From: Anthopleura xanthogrammica
Taxonomy: Eukaryota > Cnidaria > Anthozoa > Actiniaria > Actiniidae
Direction: 5' to 3'
NCBI GenBank assembly: GCA_964019055.1
Contig: OZ025220.1
Span: 1,132,334 to 1,196,333, forward strand
DNA length: 64,000 bases
Shown: positions 44,301 to 55,269 of the stretch, piece by piece
Layout: each line of letters opens with the position of its first letter
How positions within the stretch are numbered: the stretch's first letter is position 1
Translations under genes and position numbers: made by a program
Notes under the pieces: generated by a model
Database searches by the model: none
Told to the model about the DNA's origin: nothing
The model's input: only the letters and a program-made list of their open reading frames with translations

Positions 44301-45766
44301 TGCCGAAGCCGTAGGCTGAGGCGGATAATACGGCCGAGGTCTTGATATTTACGATATCATGCGAAAACCGAATTCAATAATTGTTTTATTACACATTTTG
44401 TGAACTAAGAATAAAGATTTAATTCTGCTTTCGAAAAAATAGCAAACGTATTTCCATTTTCATAATTGTGAACTTTGAACTCGAAATGATAAATGTATTA
44501 AACCTACAGATAATACATTTATCATGTCGAGTTCACACGATATCAGGGATTGGCTGAGGGCTCTTGGCCAATCAGAAGCGAGATAGTGAGTAAAATGTAT
44601 AATAAAAAGTATTATTAAACATTAAACATCAATCCTTAATAACTCATCTAAAATGTAGTTGATTCCTGTGTAAATTGTAATTCTTTCAAATTTATTCGAT
44701 TCCTCTAAAAATAGTAAACCAAATTGATGTTACCATTTCGAACAACAAGTTAAAAAACAATAATGTTGATGCAGCTTTGGAGTCGGCAAACAAACTCTGA
44801 GTTGCCTTTGAACGAGAATCAAATGCCGCCTATGAACTATCGAGAATTTGTAGAACATTTCTAAACGAATTTGTGAAGAATATCTGCTGATTTAACAGCA
44901 TAAATAGAAGGAAGCAATAATATTATAGGCTTGTTGCAAATACTCTTGGTTCGGATCCTGGCTTTACTGCTAGTTTATCTCCCGGGGGGGGGGGGGGGGG
45001 GACTCAGGGGTAAAGTATCGGGTATGCTCGTCGGAAATTTCCAAAAATAACCCCTAAAAGATACCGGAAGTTTTTTCAAAAGGGCGTGGCTTAGCAAATT
45101 TTAACCCCTAAGAGATACCACAAAAATAATACTATTAAAAAATAAAGGCTTTTGAAATGTTTTTCCTTGAGTAATAATCTGAGTTTACGCAGGCATACAT
45201 ATTTCGTTATTATGCGATGGGCTAGTTCCTTTTCCAACACCCTAAAATATACCAGAAAGTGCTGATTTGCTAAACCTCAAATTTAAGACCCTAAAAGATA
45301 CCAAATCGCTGATTTTTACCCCTAAGAGATACGACGAGCATACCCGATACTTTACCCCCGGAGTCCCCCCCCCCCAGGGGGGGGGGGGGTTATCTCTGGT
45401 ATAAAGTATTATTAAACATGAAACGCAACGCCTAAACGTACAACTTTTTGAACAGTTAGAAATTTGTCCGGTTAACTGATAGGTTGGAGAAGCAATTTTT
45501 TATTATATTATGACCCTAAGCACCAACCTATTTGATTTAGTCAATAGTAAATACTTTCTCTAATCTTTTATATTGAATTTACCTTCGCAATCTTCGAGCT
45601 TTTTGGAGAACTTCACTATTGTCATGTTCAAAGTCTTCATCGTCGTTTTTATGGACACCGCATCTTCGTCCACGTCACTGACCGATCTCTTGAAAACCGA
45701 GAGTATGTTTGCTTCGGCAAAAAGAACCAAGCTGACAAGTATTAAGGCTGTTGTCCAAGGCTTCAT
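41352..45766 (-). CDS. Secreted fibrinogen-related domain (FReD) protein, copy C
   Basis: Exons 45583-45766, 43301-43465, 42827-42921, 41877-42168 and 41352-41746 encode 376 residues in the standard plan, all open. The calcium loop reads DRDNA: the third acidic ligand, Asp in A, B and D and in fibrinogen gamma, is Ala here, so calcium binding is probably weakened. The pocket reads [12 protein letters not shown] as in copy D. Exon 2 begins GDIHVHS instead of EDIHVHS. The tail ([15 protein letters not shown], then RVQIG) differs from the others. Intron 1 is about 2.1 kb against 486 bp in D because of inserted elements at 43885, 44236 and 44982. A TATA-like run lies about 65 bp before the ATG. 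Expect a secreted lectin-like protein, ligand unknown. Confidence 0.9.
43885..44080. mobile_element. MITE with AAAAACCTACTAAT ends (copy 1)
   Basis: Left aaaaaacctactaatggtc and right gaccgattagtaggttttta are inverted. Near-identical copies lie at 51270 and 51911. The core contains an inner hairpin (ctactaggggtctattag ... ctctagtag). Confidence 0.68.
44236..44394. repeat. Foldback element, CAATTATTGGATGAGG ends
   Basis: atatcgtaaattatcaagac and cttgatatttacgatat pair, as do ggccgtgttatctgcc and ggcggataatacggcc. Same family as 38675-38825. Confidence 0.7.
44982..45390. mobile_element. G-tract-ended MITE with 7-bp target duplication
   Basis: The ends are ccggggggg ... and its mirror. Inside them gtaaagtatcgggtatgctc mirrors gagcatacccgatactttac. 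TTATCTC flanks both sides. It lies in intron 1 of copy C. It is related in form to the element at 54172. Confidence 0.7.
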
Positions 45767-45825
45767 TTTCACTGCTATGAGTCGTGCAAAGCATAGACTT
45801 AAACTGGGAGAACTTACAACGGCAA

Positions 45826-45840
45826 GTCTATATATATGTA
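45826..45840 (-). promoter_or_regulatory. Putative TATA box of FReD copy C
   Basis: TATATATA-type run about 65 bp before the start codon, in the same position as in copies A and B. Confidence 0.45.
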
Positions 45841-46469
45841 CGCATGAGAGCAGAAAATTAAGAATGCCAAAGACCTTTAAAGTGGCATATTTCCGGGTCG
45901 AGCTTCGCACAAACACCCTTAAATAATATTGCGAAGATGTTTTTAATGATTTAACCTCCTCTTTAGATAACCAACCCTGTCTTGAAGGATAAAAGTAAAA
46001 ACAATCTTTTTAAAACTGCTTTTCGTTTTAGAGATTTGTTAGATGAGAGGATGTAGGATACATAAGGTGGAGTTTCTGCCTAAACGAAAATCTTGAAAAT
46101 CTGCCAAAAGTGATCAGATGATAGACTTTCGGTGTAGGAAGCTAAGGCATGTTTATTCATTAAAATTGATATGTCGAGAGCAGAATATAAAAAAGCCATG
46201 GACTTCTTAGTGAAGTATTTTGGGGTCAAACTGCGCACAAACACAGTTATGATAAAGAGACAAAATGTTCTCAATAATTTAACCTCCTCTTGAAACAAAT
46301 AAAAACTTTGGATAACAAATCCTGGTCTTATTATTATTAGAAATTAGAAATTATTAAACATTATTAGAACTGCTTTTCGCTTTGGAGATTTAAAGTGTCA
46401 TATTTTCGGGTCAAACTACTTGCTCTTGAAACAATTAGAAAATCTGGCAAAACGAACATTTTGAAAATC

Positions 46470-46900
46470 TGCCAAAGTGCCTGGAGCTAGGCGTGGCAGT
46501 TTCGCTTCAACATGCAGCTCCAAGTGTGAGATATTGACTGTTTCCCGTGAAAATGAACCAACCAAGTACAATTATATCTTAGAATCTAATACTCTTAGCC
46601 AAGTATCATCTAAGTTAAAAGACCTTGGGGTTATTGTATCGGATAACCTCAAGTGGAACAATCATATAGACCATGCATTAGGGGTATAGGATGTTAGGAT
46701 TCTTGCGTAGGCATATTCTGAAATCATTTGGTGAAAAGACAAAGAAACCTCTTTATCTTTCTTTCGTCCGCCCACACGTAGGTTATGCAAGTGAGGTCTG
46801 GGCCCCTCAGGGAATAGGCAACTTAAGTAGGGTAGAGGGTCTCCAACGTAGGGCTATTAAATTTATTTTAAATGTGAATTATAGAGCGAATTTTGACATT
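46470..46900 (+). pseudogene. LINE reverse transcriptase 3' fragment, unit C (short)
   Basis: Reads KDLGVIVSDNLKWNNHID, the shared stop, then LGFLRRHILKSFGEKTKK, VRPHVGYASEVWAPQG and RRAIKFILNVNY. It ends there, where the C homology stops, so the LNSIPY segment of the other units is missing. Confidence 0.8.
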
Positions 46901-46919
46901 TTTGTAAGATACAAATAGT

Positions 46920-48290
46920 TTTTGCAATGAAATGGTGTTTAGAAAAGGGTTTACTGAGTAAACTTATCATGATATACGATAGCGGCACTCGCAGTATTTG
47001 TGGCACCAAGTCTCATTGAATTGATAGCATTTTGAGTCAGATTTTTGAAAATCTGACAGCAAGTTACATTCCTTTGTGCGCGAAGATATTATTTAGCAAA
47101 TGCTTGCGTCGATATCACGTAGAAATGGTGATTGCTTAGAGCTGTAAAAATCCTTGAAAATTTATCTGCTTGGAAAGGAATTTCATAATCGAGCCATTTG
47201 CTGTAACATGATTCACTGTAAGTTGCGTGGCATAAAAAATCTGACGCAAAAATCTGACAGCAAGTTATATTTCTTTGTGCGCGAAGATATTATATACTAT
47301 TCAGCGTTTGTACATAGTTATTTCTTTCTCACTATAGATAGTTCAACGTATATTTATGTTGAATTAAAAGGGCTGTAACCTGATATTTGGAAGCAGTACT
47401 TCTAAAGTATTTGTGGCACGAAGTCCCGTTGATCATGATAGTAGATAACACAGCTCCAAAAAAATCTGAAACCGCACTTTGTTTTCTTTGAAGTGATTGT
47501 TTCGATCTCCAAAGACCACCATTTTCAAGAACTGTCTTAAATCTAAAGCGTTGTAAAGGTTTTATCTAGATTCGAGACATTGCTAAGAATACAGAGCACT
47601 TTGTAAATCAACTGATGTGACGACCCCCGGAAAAAATCTGACAACAGATCCAAAAATCTGACTCAAAAATCTGACACCAACTTCATTCTGGTCACGTCCA
47701 GATTTTTGAGTCAGATTTTTGAGTCAGATTTTTGAGTCAGATACGCAGTAGTAGTAAAAACTAACACCTTTATAGTTAAAGTTTTCAGACATTGAAAGCA
47801 AATAATTTTTTCAAGTACGTGAGCATTATAATTGTATACAAGTTGATTAGCATTGCTAATGATTACAAAACAAAGATGAAAATAAAAGACACAATGTTAT
47901 TTTTAGATAAACATAGTTTCTACTGAAAGTAGTTGGTTGGAGTGCATTTCTAAGTGTTAAATCAAATGAGAACTGACCGAATGGCTTTCTTTATGTCTTT
48001 CTTTTCAAATTTTCAAATTTTCGTAATAATATAACAATAATAATAACAGATTATATTTTTCCGAGCCCCTGCAAAGCTAGTTTCTTCTGAATAACTTTTC
48101 TATCATTTCTTCTCAGCTTTTCATTTTCCATCTATTAATAACCACAATTTTTCAGAAATTTAATATTCTTATATCAAACTTTCTAGGTTTGTTGATATTT
48201 ATTCTAATCTATAATTTGAATGCACTGCTGAATCAAAATATGAATATTTGAAAAATCCTGATTATTAATTGGGAGCCATGCATGTTCGGT
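46920..48290. other. No gene; local duplication and short tandem repeat
   Basis: aatctgacagcaagttacat plus gcgcgaagatatta occurs near 47050 and again near 47248. At 47698-47742 gatttttgagtca is repeated about four times. No exon was supported. Confidence 0.5.
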
Positions 48291-48324
48291 TCATATAATA
48301 ATAATAATATAATAATAAATTATA

Positions 48325-48375
48325 ATTTATTTAGCGCCAATTCCTTAGTGGAGTTCAATAGCGCTTTACAAATAT
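48325..48375. repeat. Short SINE/MITE-like repeat (TTTATTTAGCGCC ... AGCGCTTTACAAA)
   Basis: Variant of the repeat at 22092-22165, preceded by an AATAATAAT run. Confidence 0.45.
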
Positions 48376-48438
48376 TTATACTAAAAAATATAGTAAGATT
48401 ACTACTTTAAGACTAAAAATTCAACTACAAACTTCAAC

Positions 48439-48943
48439 GTACACCTGATTGCAAAAATGTTGTCATAGGAAAATAAACTTTAAAAAAAATAAAAATAACA
48501 AAATAACAAATAGGAATTAATTAAAGATGGCGACTTGATTTAACCTGTTAACGTTTTTGATAAAGTCCATGAGACGGAGTTTCACGTAGAGGAGCTTTCT
48601 AGTCGAGAACAAGAAACTTCCTGTTTCCTAAACGTAGTTTAGAAGACAGTCTAGTATTAACGTGTAACACCTCTTTTAAAACGTTTGCCTCACAACAGGA
48701 ATCGACACCAGTTCCAGAAATAAGTTTCAGTGTGTAACATTGCCTTTGTAATGGAAGAAAATATCATTAATAGCTATGAGTAAATCAATTAAATAAAATG
48801 AAAACAACTGCTTTTGTGTTTGTCTTGAATCTTAAGAAAAATCTATTAAATTTGCCATTTTTAATTAATTCCTATTTGTTATTTTTTATTTTTATAAAGT
48901 TTATTTTTCTATGACAACATTTTTGCAATCAGGTGTATACATA
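48439..48943. repeat. Inverted repeat with about 85-bp arms
   Basis: cacctgattgcaaaaatgtt at the left is mirrored by aacatttttgcaatcaggtg at the right, and the arms match nearly throughout. A third, single copy is at 38053. The arms enclose about 330 bp without a gene. Confidence 0.7.
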
Positions 48944-49530
48944 ATATAACATAATATTAGGTATTATAATAAAAATGAATAATCTAAATTAACATGATTA
49001 AAACATTGCAACTTCATTTACTAGATTTAGCATTTTTATAATTTACTTCAATACAACAGCAATCATATTTAACTTTTATTTAACAATTTTTAATAATATT
49101 TAATAACTTACACACAATTCGATAATAACTATAAATATATATCAACGAAAATTAATAAGTTAATTAAAAGCTTGTTTAAAAAGCCAGGTTTTTACTCCCT
49201 GTTTAAAAGCTGAAATTGTACTGCAACATCTTATGCTTGGAGGAAGAAAATATCAAAGGCTAATCGTGAAGTTGTCCATCAGAAGCATATTGGACTAAGA
49301 GACCAAACATGGCTGCCACTTACAGCTAATTTACATCACGCGCCACCAAAATTAGATTTTGGACCCACTATCATGAATGATTGTGAAATATTTTCCAAAA
49401 GAATTCACTTACCAACCGCATCCCTAAGTATCAGCTTCGAAAAAAATATTTCTAAAATAAAAGTATTTTGAGTTGCTAGACTTTAGATCGTAGTCAGGCG
49501 CCAAGATTTAGAATTCGTATAGGTAATAAT

Positions 49531-49654
49531 ATGGTTTCGAGTTCAATTTGGGATTAATTTGCACGAGTGTGTTTTTCAAAGAATTCAAATTGCACGAGAC
49601 CGTAGGTCGAAAAACACACGAGTGCGAATTATCCCAAATTGAACGAGAAACCAT
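49531..49654. repeat. Palindromic hairpin, TTGCACGAG family
   Basis: atggtttcgagttcaatttg on the left mirrors caaattgaacgagaaaccat on the right, with an inner gtgtgtttttc/gaaaaacacac stem. Confidence 0.72.
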
Positions 49655-49997
49655 ATGATTACTTGTTAATAATATACATGAAAAACCTTACAAACTTACA
49701 AACCTTACAAAGAATATATTTGGTATCAACCAAACGGTTTCAACTATTAAGAAATCCCTTCATAGTAAATAATTGCGCTTTAGTGGTCTTTTCTTATTTC
49801 TTATAATTGATTTTCCAGTCTCTTTTTTTCAGTATTTTAGCATTTTAACTCAACATTTTTTCTCAAAACTGAAAGTCATTGATGCTTGCATTTTATTTGA
49901 CAGGCAGATCAAGTGCAGCGACTTACCGTAAGTTAAATTATCCTCAATGTTTTATTTGAATATCTTTAACAATCCAAACTGAAATCCTAAACGTTCG

Positions 49998-50440
49998 CAC
50001 CCTGAAACAACCTCTGGGCTGATCTAAGTCAGGGCACGGCTAACTCACAGATTGAACCCTGAAACAACCTCTGGGCTGATCTAAGTCAGGGCATGGCTAA
50101 CTCACAGATAGAACCCTGAAACAACCTCTGGGCTGATCTAAGTCAGGGCATGGCTAACTCACAGATAGAACCCTGAAACAACCTCTGGGGCTGATCTAAG
50201 TCAGAGCATGGCTAACTCACAGATAGAACCCTGAAACAACCTCTGAGCTGATCTAAGTCAGGGCATGGCTAACTCACAGATAGAACCCTGAAACAACCTC
50301 TGGGGCTGATCTAAGTCAGGGCATGGCTAACTCACAGATTGAACCCTGAAACAACCTCTGGGCTGATCTAAGTCAGGACATGGCTAACTCACAGATAGAA
50401 CCCTGAAACAACCTCTGTGCTGATTCGGCTACCTCACAGA
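49998..50440. repeat. 57-bp minisatellite, inverted-arm copy, about 8 units
   Basis: Reverse complement of the unit at 25735-26600 (ctgaaacaacctctgggctg and gatctaagtcagggcatggc). The homology to the left arm starts just before it, near 49845. Confidence 0.92.
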
Positions 50441-50748
50441 GTCATAGCAGACTGAGTGAAAAGGCTAGAGGCGTGTGTATTACCGCATGTTCCATCACTG
50501 TTCCTTCTAGATACAAAAAATCGTACGTCGATGAGTTAAATTTTGATAGGAAAAAAATAGGAAACTCTCACATTTTACAGACTCTTTCGTGATATTTTAC
50601 CATTTCAATTCATTTTTTCTGCTCGTTATAGGACACTTAAAAGAACTTAAAGTTGGTGAAGACCTCAAAGCTGCAGATGCTGAACTGCAACGAGTCTCCG
50701 ATAGTAAAATTAGACGATGATGATAATCTTTTAATATGGTGAAAATAT

Positions 50749-50861
50749 TATCATCATCATCATCATCACCACCATCATCATCATCATCATCACCACCATC
50801 ATCATTATCATCATCATCATCATCATCATCATTATTATTATCACATCATCATCATCACCAC

Positions 50862-50902
<41 letters not shown>

Positions 50903-50966
50903 CCACCATCATCATCATCATCATCATCATCACCACCATCATCATTATCATCATCATCATTATTAT

Positions 50967-51011
<45 letters not shown>

Positions 51012-51053
51012 TCATCATCATCATCATCATCATCACCATCATCATCATCACCA
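50749..51053. repeat. (ATC)n microsatellite in stefin twin intron 1
   Basis: Imperfect ATC/CAC repeat, the mirror of the GAT/GGT repeat in the left arm. Its His- and Ser-rich frames are artefacts. Confidence 0.95.
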
Positions 51054-51269
51054 TGCCACCTCCACCATCATCATTATCATATATGAAGTACTTTACTTTT
51101 TATTTGAAAATAAGGTATTATGTAACAATATTTTAGGAATTTTATGCTGAAAGAATTGGCATTAAAACCTTTGATGCAGTTCCGTACAAGATGGCACAGA
51201 AGACTTTACCTTTTCAGCATTACATCTTGAAGGTAATGATTCCATCAAGCATTTACTGCCATCAAATAT

Positions 51270-51472
51270 GCATTAGAAAAAACCTACTAATGGTCTATCA
51301 CCGATCGAGCCCTGTGATTGGCTGAGCTACTAGGGGTCTATTAGTGATAGACCTCTAGTAGCGAAAAGCGCCGGTTTTGAAAACCAAAAAAATATATATT
51401 TAAAGCAAAATCCAAAACTTTTTGCATCCTTTTATTGGACCGATTAGTAGGTTTTTACTAAAACAATTAGAC
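51270..51472. mobile_element. MITE with AAAAACCTACTAAT ends (copy 2)
   Basis: Same element as at 43885, followed by ctctcgccctcatggcctac, which also follows copy 3. Confidence 0.68.
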
Positions 51473-51507
51473 CTCTCGCCCTCATGGCCTACGAGTGCCA
51501 TGCCTAA

Positions 51508-51838
51508 CAGCATGGTTTCTATGAGTACCAGGAGAAAGTTTCTAGCATCTTCAATCCTGTCTCGACCCCTTGGAAGACAAAACAATAGGTTCCGTTTCTC
51601 AGGAGATTGAAATTCTTTTGTTTTGACCTCCAAATTGAGCTGCTTTGATGTCACGTGAAATGGGTCTATAAGTTCTACCTCACGCTGGTCATAGATGGTA
51701 CCAGACGAATTGATTTTTTAACCGTTATATTATTTAACCAGTTTATACCATATGCAAGGAACCTTCTCTTTATTTGCAGGCCACAGTTCCGTATTATCCT
51801 ATTAAATATAATTATCCTATTACATATAATTTTTTAAT
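51508..51838 (-). pseudogene. FReD gene fragment (intron 1 next to exon 2), inserted in stefin intron
   Basis: This matches 43485-43810 of copy C almost base for base, beginning agcatggtttctatgagtac. It contains the intron just upstream of exon 2 but not exon 2 itself, so it codes for nothing. Homology to copy C continues through the adjoining MITE copy 3. Confidence 0.8.
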
Positions 51839-51910
51839 GATCACTGAATATTGTCATTTTTAAATTATAGTGCGTGTGAGTGATAGTGTGAGAGATTTCT
51901 ATTATATATT

Positions 51911-52115
51911 AGAAAAAACCTACTAATGGTCTATCACCAATCGAGCCCTGTGATTGGCTGAGCTACTAGGGGTCTATTAGTGATAGACCTCTAGTAGTGA
52001 AAAGCGCCGGTTTTGAAAACGAAAAAAAACATATTTAAAGCAAAATCCAAAACTTTTTGCATCCTTTTATTGGACCGATTAGTAGGTTTTTACTAAAACA
52101 ATTAGACCTCTCGCC
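51911..52115. mobile_element. MITE with AAAAACCTACTAAT ends (copy 3)
   Basis: Follows the FReD fragment exactly as copy 1 does in gene C intron 1, so fragment and MITE moved together. Confidence 0.68.
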
Positions 52116-52179
52116 CTCATGGCCTACGAGTCAATAGCCCACTCATAGAACATTCGGACTCGAGGACTAATTGTTAATT

Positions 52180-52850
52180 AGGTCATAGGCCATAGGCGAT
52201 AAACGATAAGAGATAAAAAGAGATAGGTCATTCCAAGATCAAAGAATAGCTGGAATGACGTGTGTTTCTGCTCCTTATTCTCGTCAAGAACACGGAGATT
52301 AGTGTTGAGAAAAAGTCATTCGTAAAAAACATTGTCGTCGACCGGCTACGCGATTACGTTACTAGCCCGAACGGGAGTATGGCTAAAAATCACTGAAGTG
52401 GTTGAATTCTTCACTGATTGAATTGCGCAGTGCTTACAGTACGAAAATTCGCTGGCGAAATAGTATTTCAATGACTTACCAGTTTTAAAATCGGGAACTG
52501 ATCTTTGATTGAATATTAGTCATATCGACATTTTTCCTCCTTTCGCAAAAACCCGAAGACAAACGTTGAAAGGGTTGCTGCTTGTATTATCTTATTAGTA
52601 AGCAAAACAACTACTTCAGAGCGAATAATTGAGCGCTTCAGCGATTTCAACCCATTCTCAGTTTCGGTCCAGTCGCGTAGTTGCGGAGCCGGTCAGCAAG
52701 AACGTTTTTTTTCTTTAAATAACTGTATTCCGTGTTGTTTGTAGTTCACGAAACCATTTTAAAGTCCTTGATTATTCTCGTTTAGTCGTATGCACTTTCC
52801 TTTCCGTCTCTTGGAATGACCCAACGCCTATCGCCTATAGCTATCTTCAT
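52180..52850. repeat. Possible TIR element without gene
   Basis: gccataggcgataaacg and gtcattcca on the left are mirrored by tggaatgac and cgcctatcgcctatag near 52812-52845. The interior shows no convincing exon. Confidence 0.4.
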
Positions 52851-53104
52851 TGTCTCCGACAAATAATATTTATTTTATAAGATAAAGTTACATTTTTGGT
52901 AACAAAGCAGAAATGCCCTTGGAATCTCCCCTGGCCAAAGCTTTTCAACGGTACCAGACTATTCTATCCACTGGTTTCTTATTCTCGATTTTGAGGGACA
53001 CTTTGCATAAATACAATAGCTTGTTTTCCTTCACTGCACATAAAAACTATTGTGTTTATGCAAAGTGGCCCTCAAATTTGATAAAATTTTTGCATAAAAA
53101 TGTA

Positions 53105-53185
53105 TAAAAAATATGCAAATTTTACTCTGACCTCGAGCTCGCGATGGGATCATAAGGGATTGTGGGAAGACTACGGAAAGGAGCA
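53105..53185. repeat. Dispersed ATGCAAAT/CTCGAGCTCGCG repeat
   Basis: Third copy of the sequence seen at 6866 and 63541-63710; it ends ggaaaggagcat like the others. Confidence 0.6.
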
Positions 53186-53622
53186 TTGGTCGTAAGAAAG
53201 CAGTATAATTGGCATGTAGCCAAAATTAGAAACAACATAATTTTAAATCTTAATTTCAAAATTCTTTCCCTATTTCAGGTTTCCATTGGAAACCAAAAAT
53301 ACAAGTATTTGGAATTCTACAAAATTGACGATTTGATTCTGAAGATTCAAAGGAATGACACAGACTACCCAGAACCAACAGTGCTTAAGTAAACCATAGT
53401 TAATGGAGTGGAATGGTTTGGAAACCTATTGTTCTAGGTTTTTGTTTCACGAGCGATGTTGAAACGTACCATCTAGTGATACTGTCGTGATACTGACCGT
53501 GCACAATGAACCAAAGCAAGTATGGCTGAAAATACTAGTTTCCTTACTATTTTCATGTACGAACATTTTGAAAGGGTAAAATTTTCATTCTAAGATTACA
53601 AAGAGGAGGATAAATGATTAAA

Positions 53623-53799
53623 TTAATAGACCTTTTTACCTTCGTATGCAAATTGCCCATTTCAGACCACATGTCATTCCCTTGAGAAATGTTCTTTTGT
53701 TAAAATATTTACACATGAAAGAATCAACTCCCAAGCTAAGAGTGGCATCACGTGGTCTGAAATGGGCACAACAAACAACGAAGGTAAAGAGGTCTATTA
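53623..53799. mobile_element. MITE with CACGTG-type ends (second copy)
   Basis: The ends ttaatagacctttttacctt and its mirror enclose catttcagaccacatgtcat and acgtggtctgaaatggg. Related to 3967-4163. Confidence 0.65.
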
Positions 53800-54171
53800 A
53801 TCAACAATTATCAAATGTTTCCTAAGTTACTATGAAGAAACGCTGCAACTTTTCCTTCTCTGTGCACGGTCATATAACAATATAAAAAGTCGATCGAAAC
53901 AATTAAGTCCTAGAACGATAGGTTATTTTTCTTCTAGCAATTGCACTCCATTAACTATGAGTAAGCCATGCACAAGAAACAATAGCAACCAAATCGCTCC
54001 GGATAATATAAAATCATTCATTTGTTATGCTCATGTTAGATTAAGAATACAATTGTACGTGGGTATATCCATGTGACAACTTATAGTTTCAACCACGTGA
54101 AGATTTATTTAAAACCCCAAGCTTTCAGATAGACGGAGCATGTTGTAACTTTTCACTTCCCCTGATGATGG

Positions 54172-54454
54172 GCCGGGGGGGGGGGGGTACTCCCTATAAT
54201 TAACTATACGGGGATGCTCCGTCCGAAAGAGGTACGTTTTTCAGGCCGCAAGCATAGAAAAGGGGTGGAAATTGGTGAGTTTTGATATAAAAAGGGGTAG
54301 CTTTTCTTCAAAGGTATATGAAAGGGTTACCTTTTCAGGCAAAACAGGTATATAAAAGGGGTCCTTTTTTGCTGAAATTTGGTATAGAAAAGGGTAAGGG
54401 GTCGAGAGTCCGGGCGGAGCATCCCCGTATGAAACGACCCGAAGTACCCCCGGG
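54172..54454. mobile_element. 283-bp G-tract MITE with 8-bp target duplication
   Basis: GATGATGG flanks both sides (54164-54171, 54455-54462). Inside, acggggatgctccgtccg mirrors cgggcggagcatccccgt. The left arm has the empty site (near 23350), so it inserted after the arms formed. An 8-bp duplication fits hAT-type elements. Confidence 0.75.
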
Positions 54455-55170
54455 GATGATGGACGCTCTGCGCTACGCGAAACTGAAATCGTCGTTGCAA
54501 ATCGTCTCGTGTAACATCGCCTTTACATAAATCTTCACGCGGTTGAAACTATAATATGCTAATATTGCCTAATCAAGCAATTTTCTATATATTCATAACA
54601 ACCAAACGGGACAGCCTTGCTCTGGCCACGGCTTTTTCCCTGACATTTCAAGCCTAGCACTGGCCATGAGTTGGCGAACTTTTTTTTTGACATTTCCACC
54701 AGGCAGCAGGTTGTTTTATAAACAGTTTTTAATCAATAAATAACATATTTACAGTACAGGCCGTAGACACTAACCGGGAACACTGGGAACAAAACTAACC
54801 AATCAGATAACACCTAAAAGCATTGACATTCCAACAAAAACTGCCTTGGCCAATGAGCTTTAAAGAATCCTGGTCAACTACAATGCACTGTGTGCTTATA
54901 TCATTGTTTACATACGAAACTTACCTTAGATTTGTTGCCAAAATTTATAAAATATCACGAAAAGCATAAAATAACTACTTATCATTATATCTTGATGGTT
55001 TTAAAACTTCTAGCTTGAATAACAAGACCGATGGAAGTGGATTCCCAAACTTCACCCACAAAGCCGCCATTTTGCCTGGCAGAGAAAATGGTGGATTCCA
55101 GTGTTTTTGGCGCGCAGTGCATTTTAGTTGACTAGGATTCTTTAAGAATTCGAAACTGGTATTTTTACGA

Positions 55171-55266
55171 AGTTTTCGTCTATAGTTTTCGTCTATAGTT
55201 TTCGTCTATAGTTTTCGTCTATAGTTTTCGTCTATAGTTTTCGTCTATAGTTTTCGTCTATAGTTT
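55171..55266. repeat. 13-bp tandem repeat (TATAGTTTTCGTC), about 7 units
   Basis: Exact tandem copies with one change (tatagtttacg) at the end. Confidence 0.92.
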
Positions 55267-55269
55267 ACG

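Larger units (their letters stand above)
50631..53392 (+). pseudogene. Stefin-like gene, inverted twin, probably broken
   Basis: Homologous exons lie at about 50631-50708 (LKVGEDLKAADAELQRVSDS), 51137-51232 (AERIGIKTFDAVPYKMAQ) and 53279-53392 (VSIGNQKYKYLEFYKIDDL, ending VLK). Exons 2 and 3 are open with good splice sites, but exon 1 lacks the ATG of the left copy, and its donor G|gtta has become aaatta. The loop reads Q-K-T-L-P. An upstream exon supplying a start, or a cryptic donor four bases earlier, cannot be excluded. Intron 2 has grown to about 2 kb through insertion of MITE copies and a FReD gene fragment. Confidence 0.7.
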
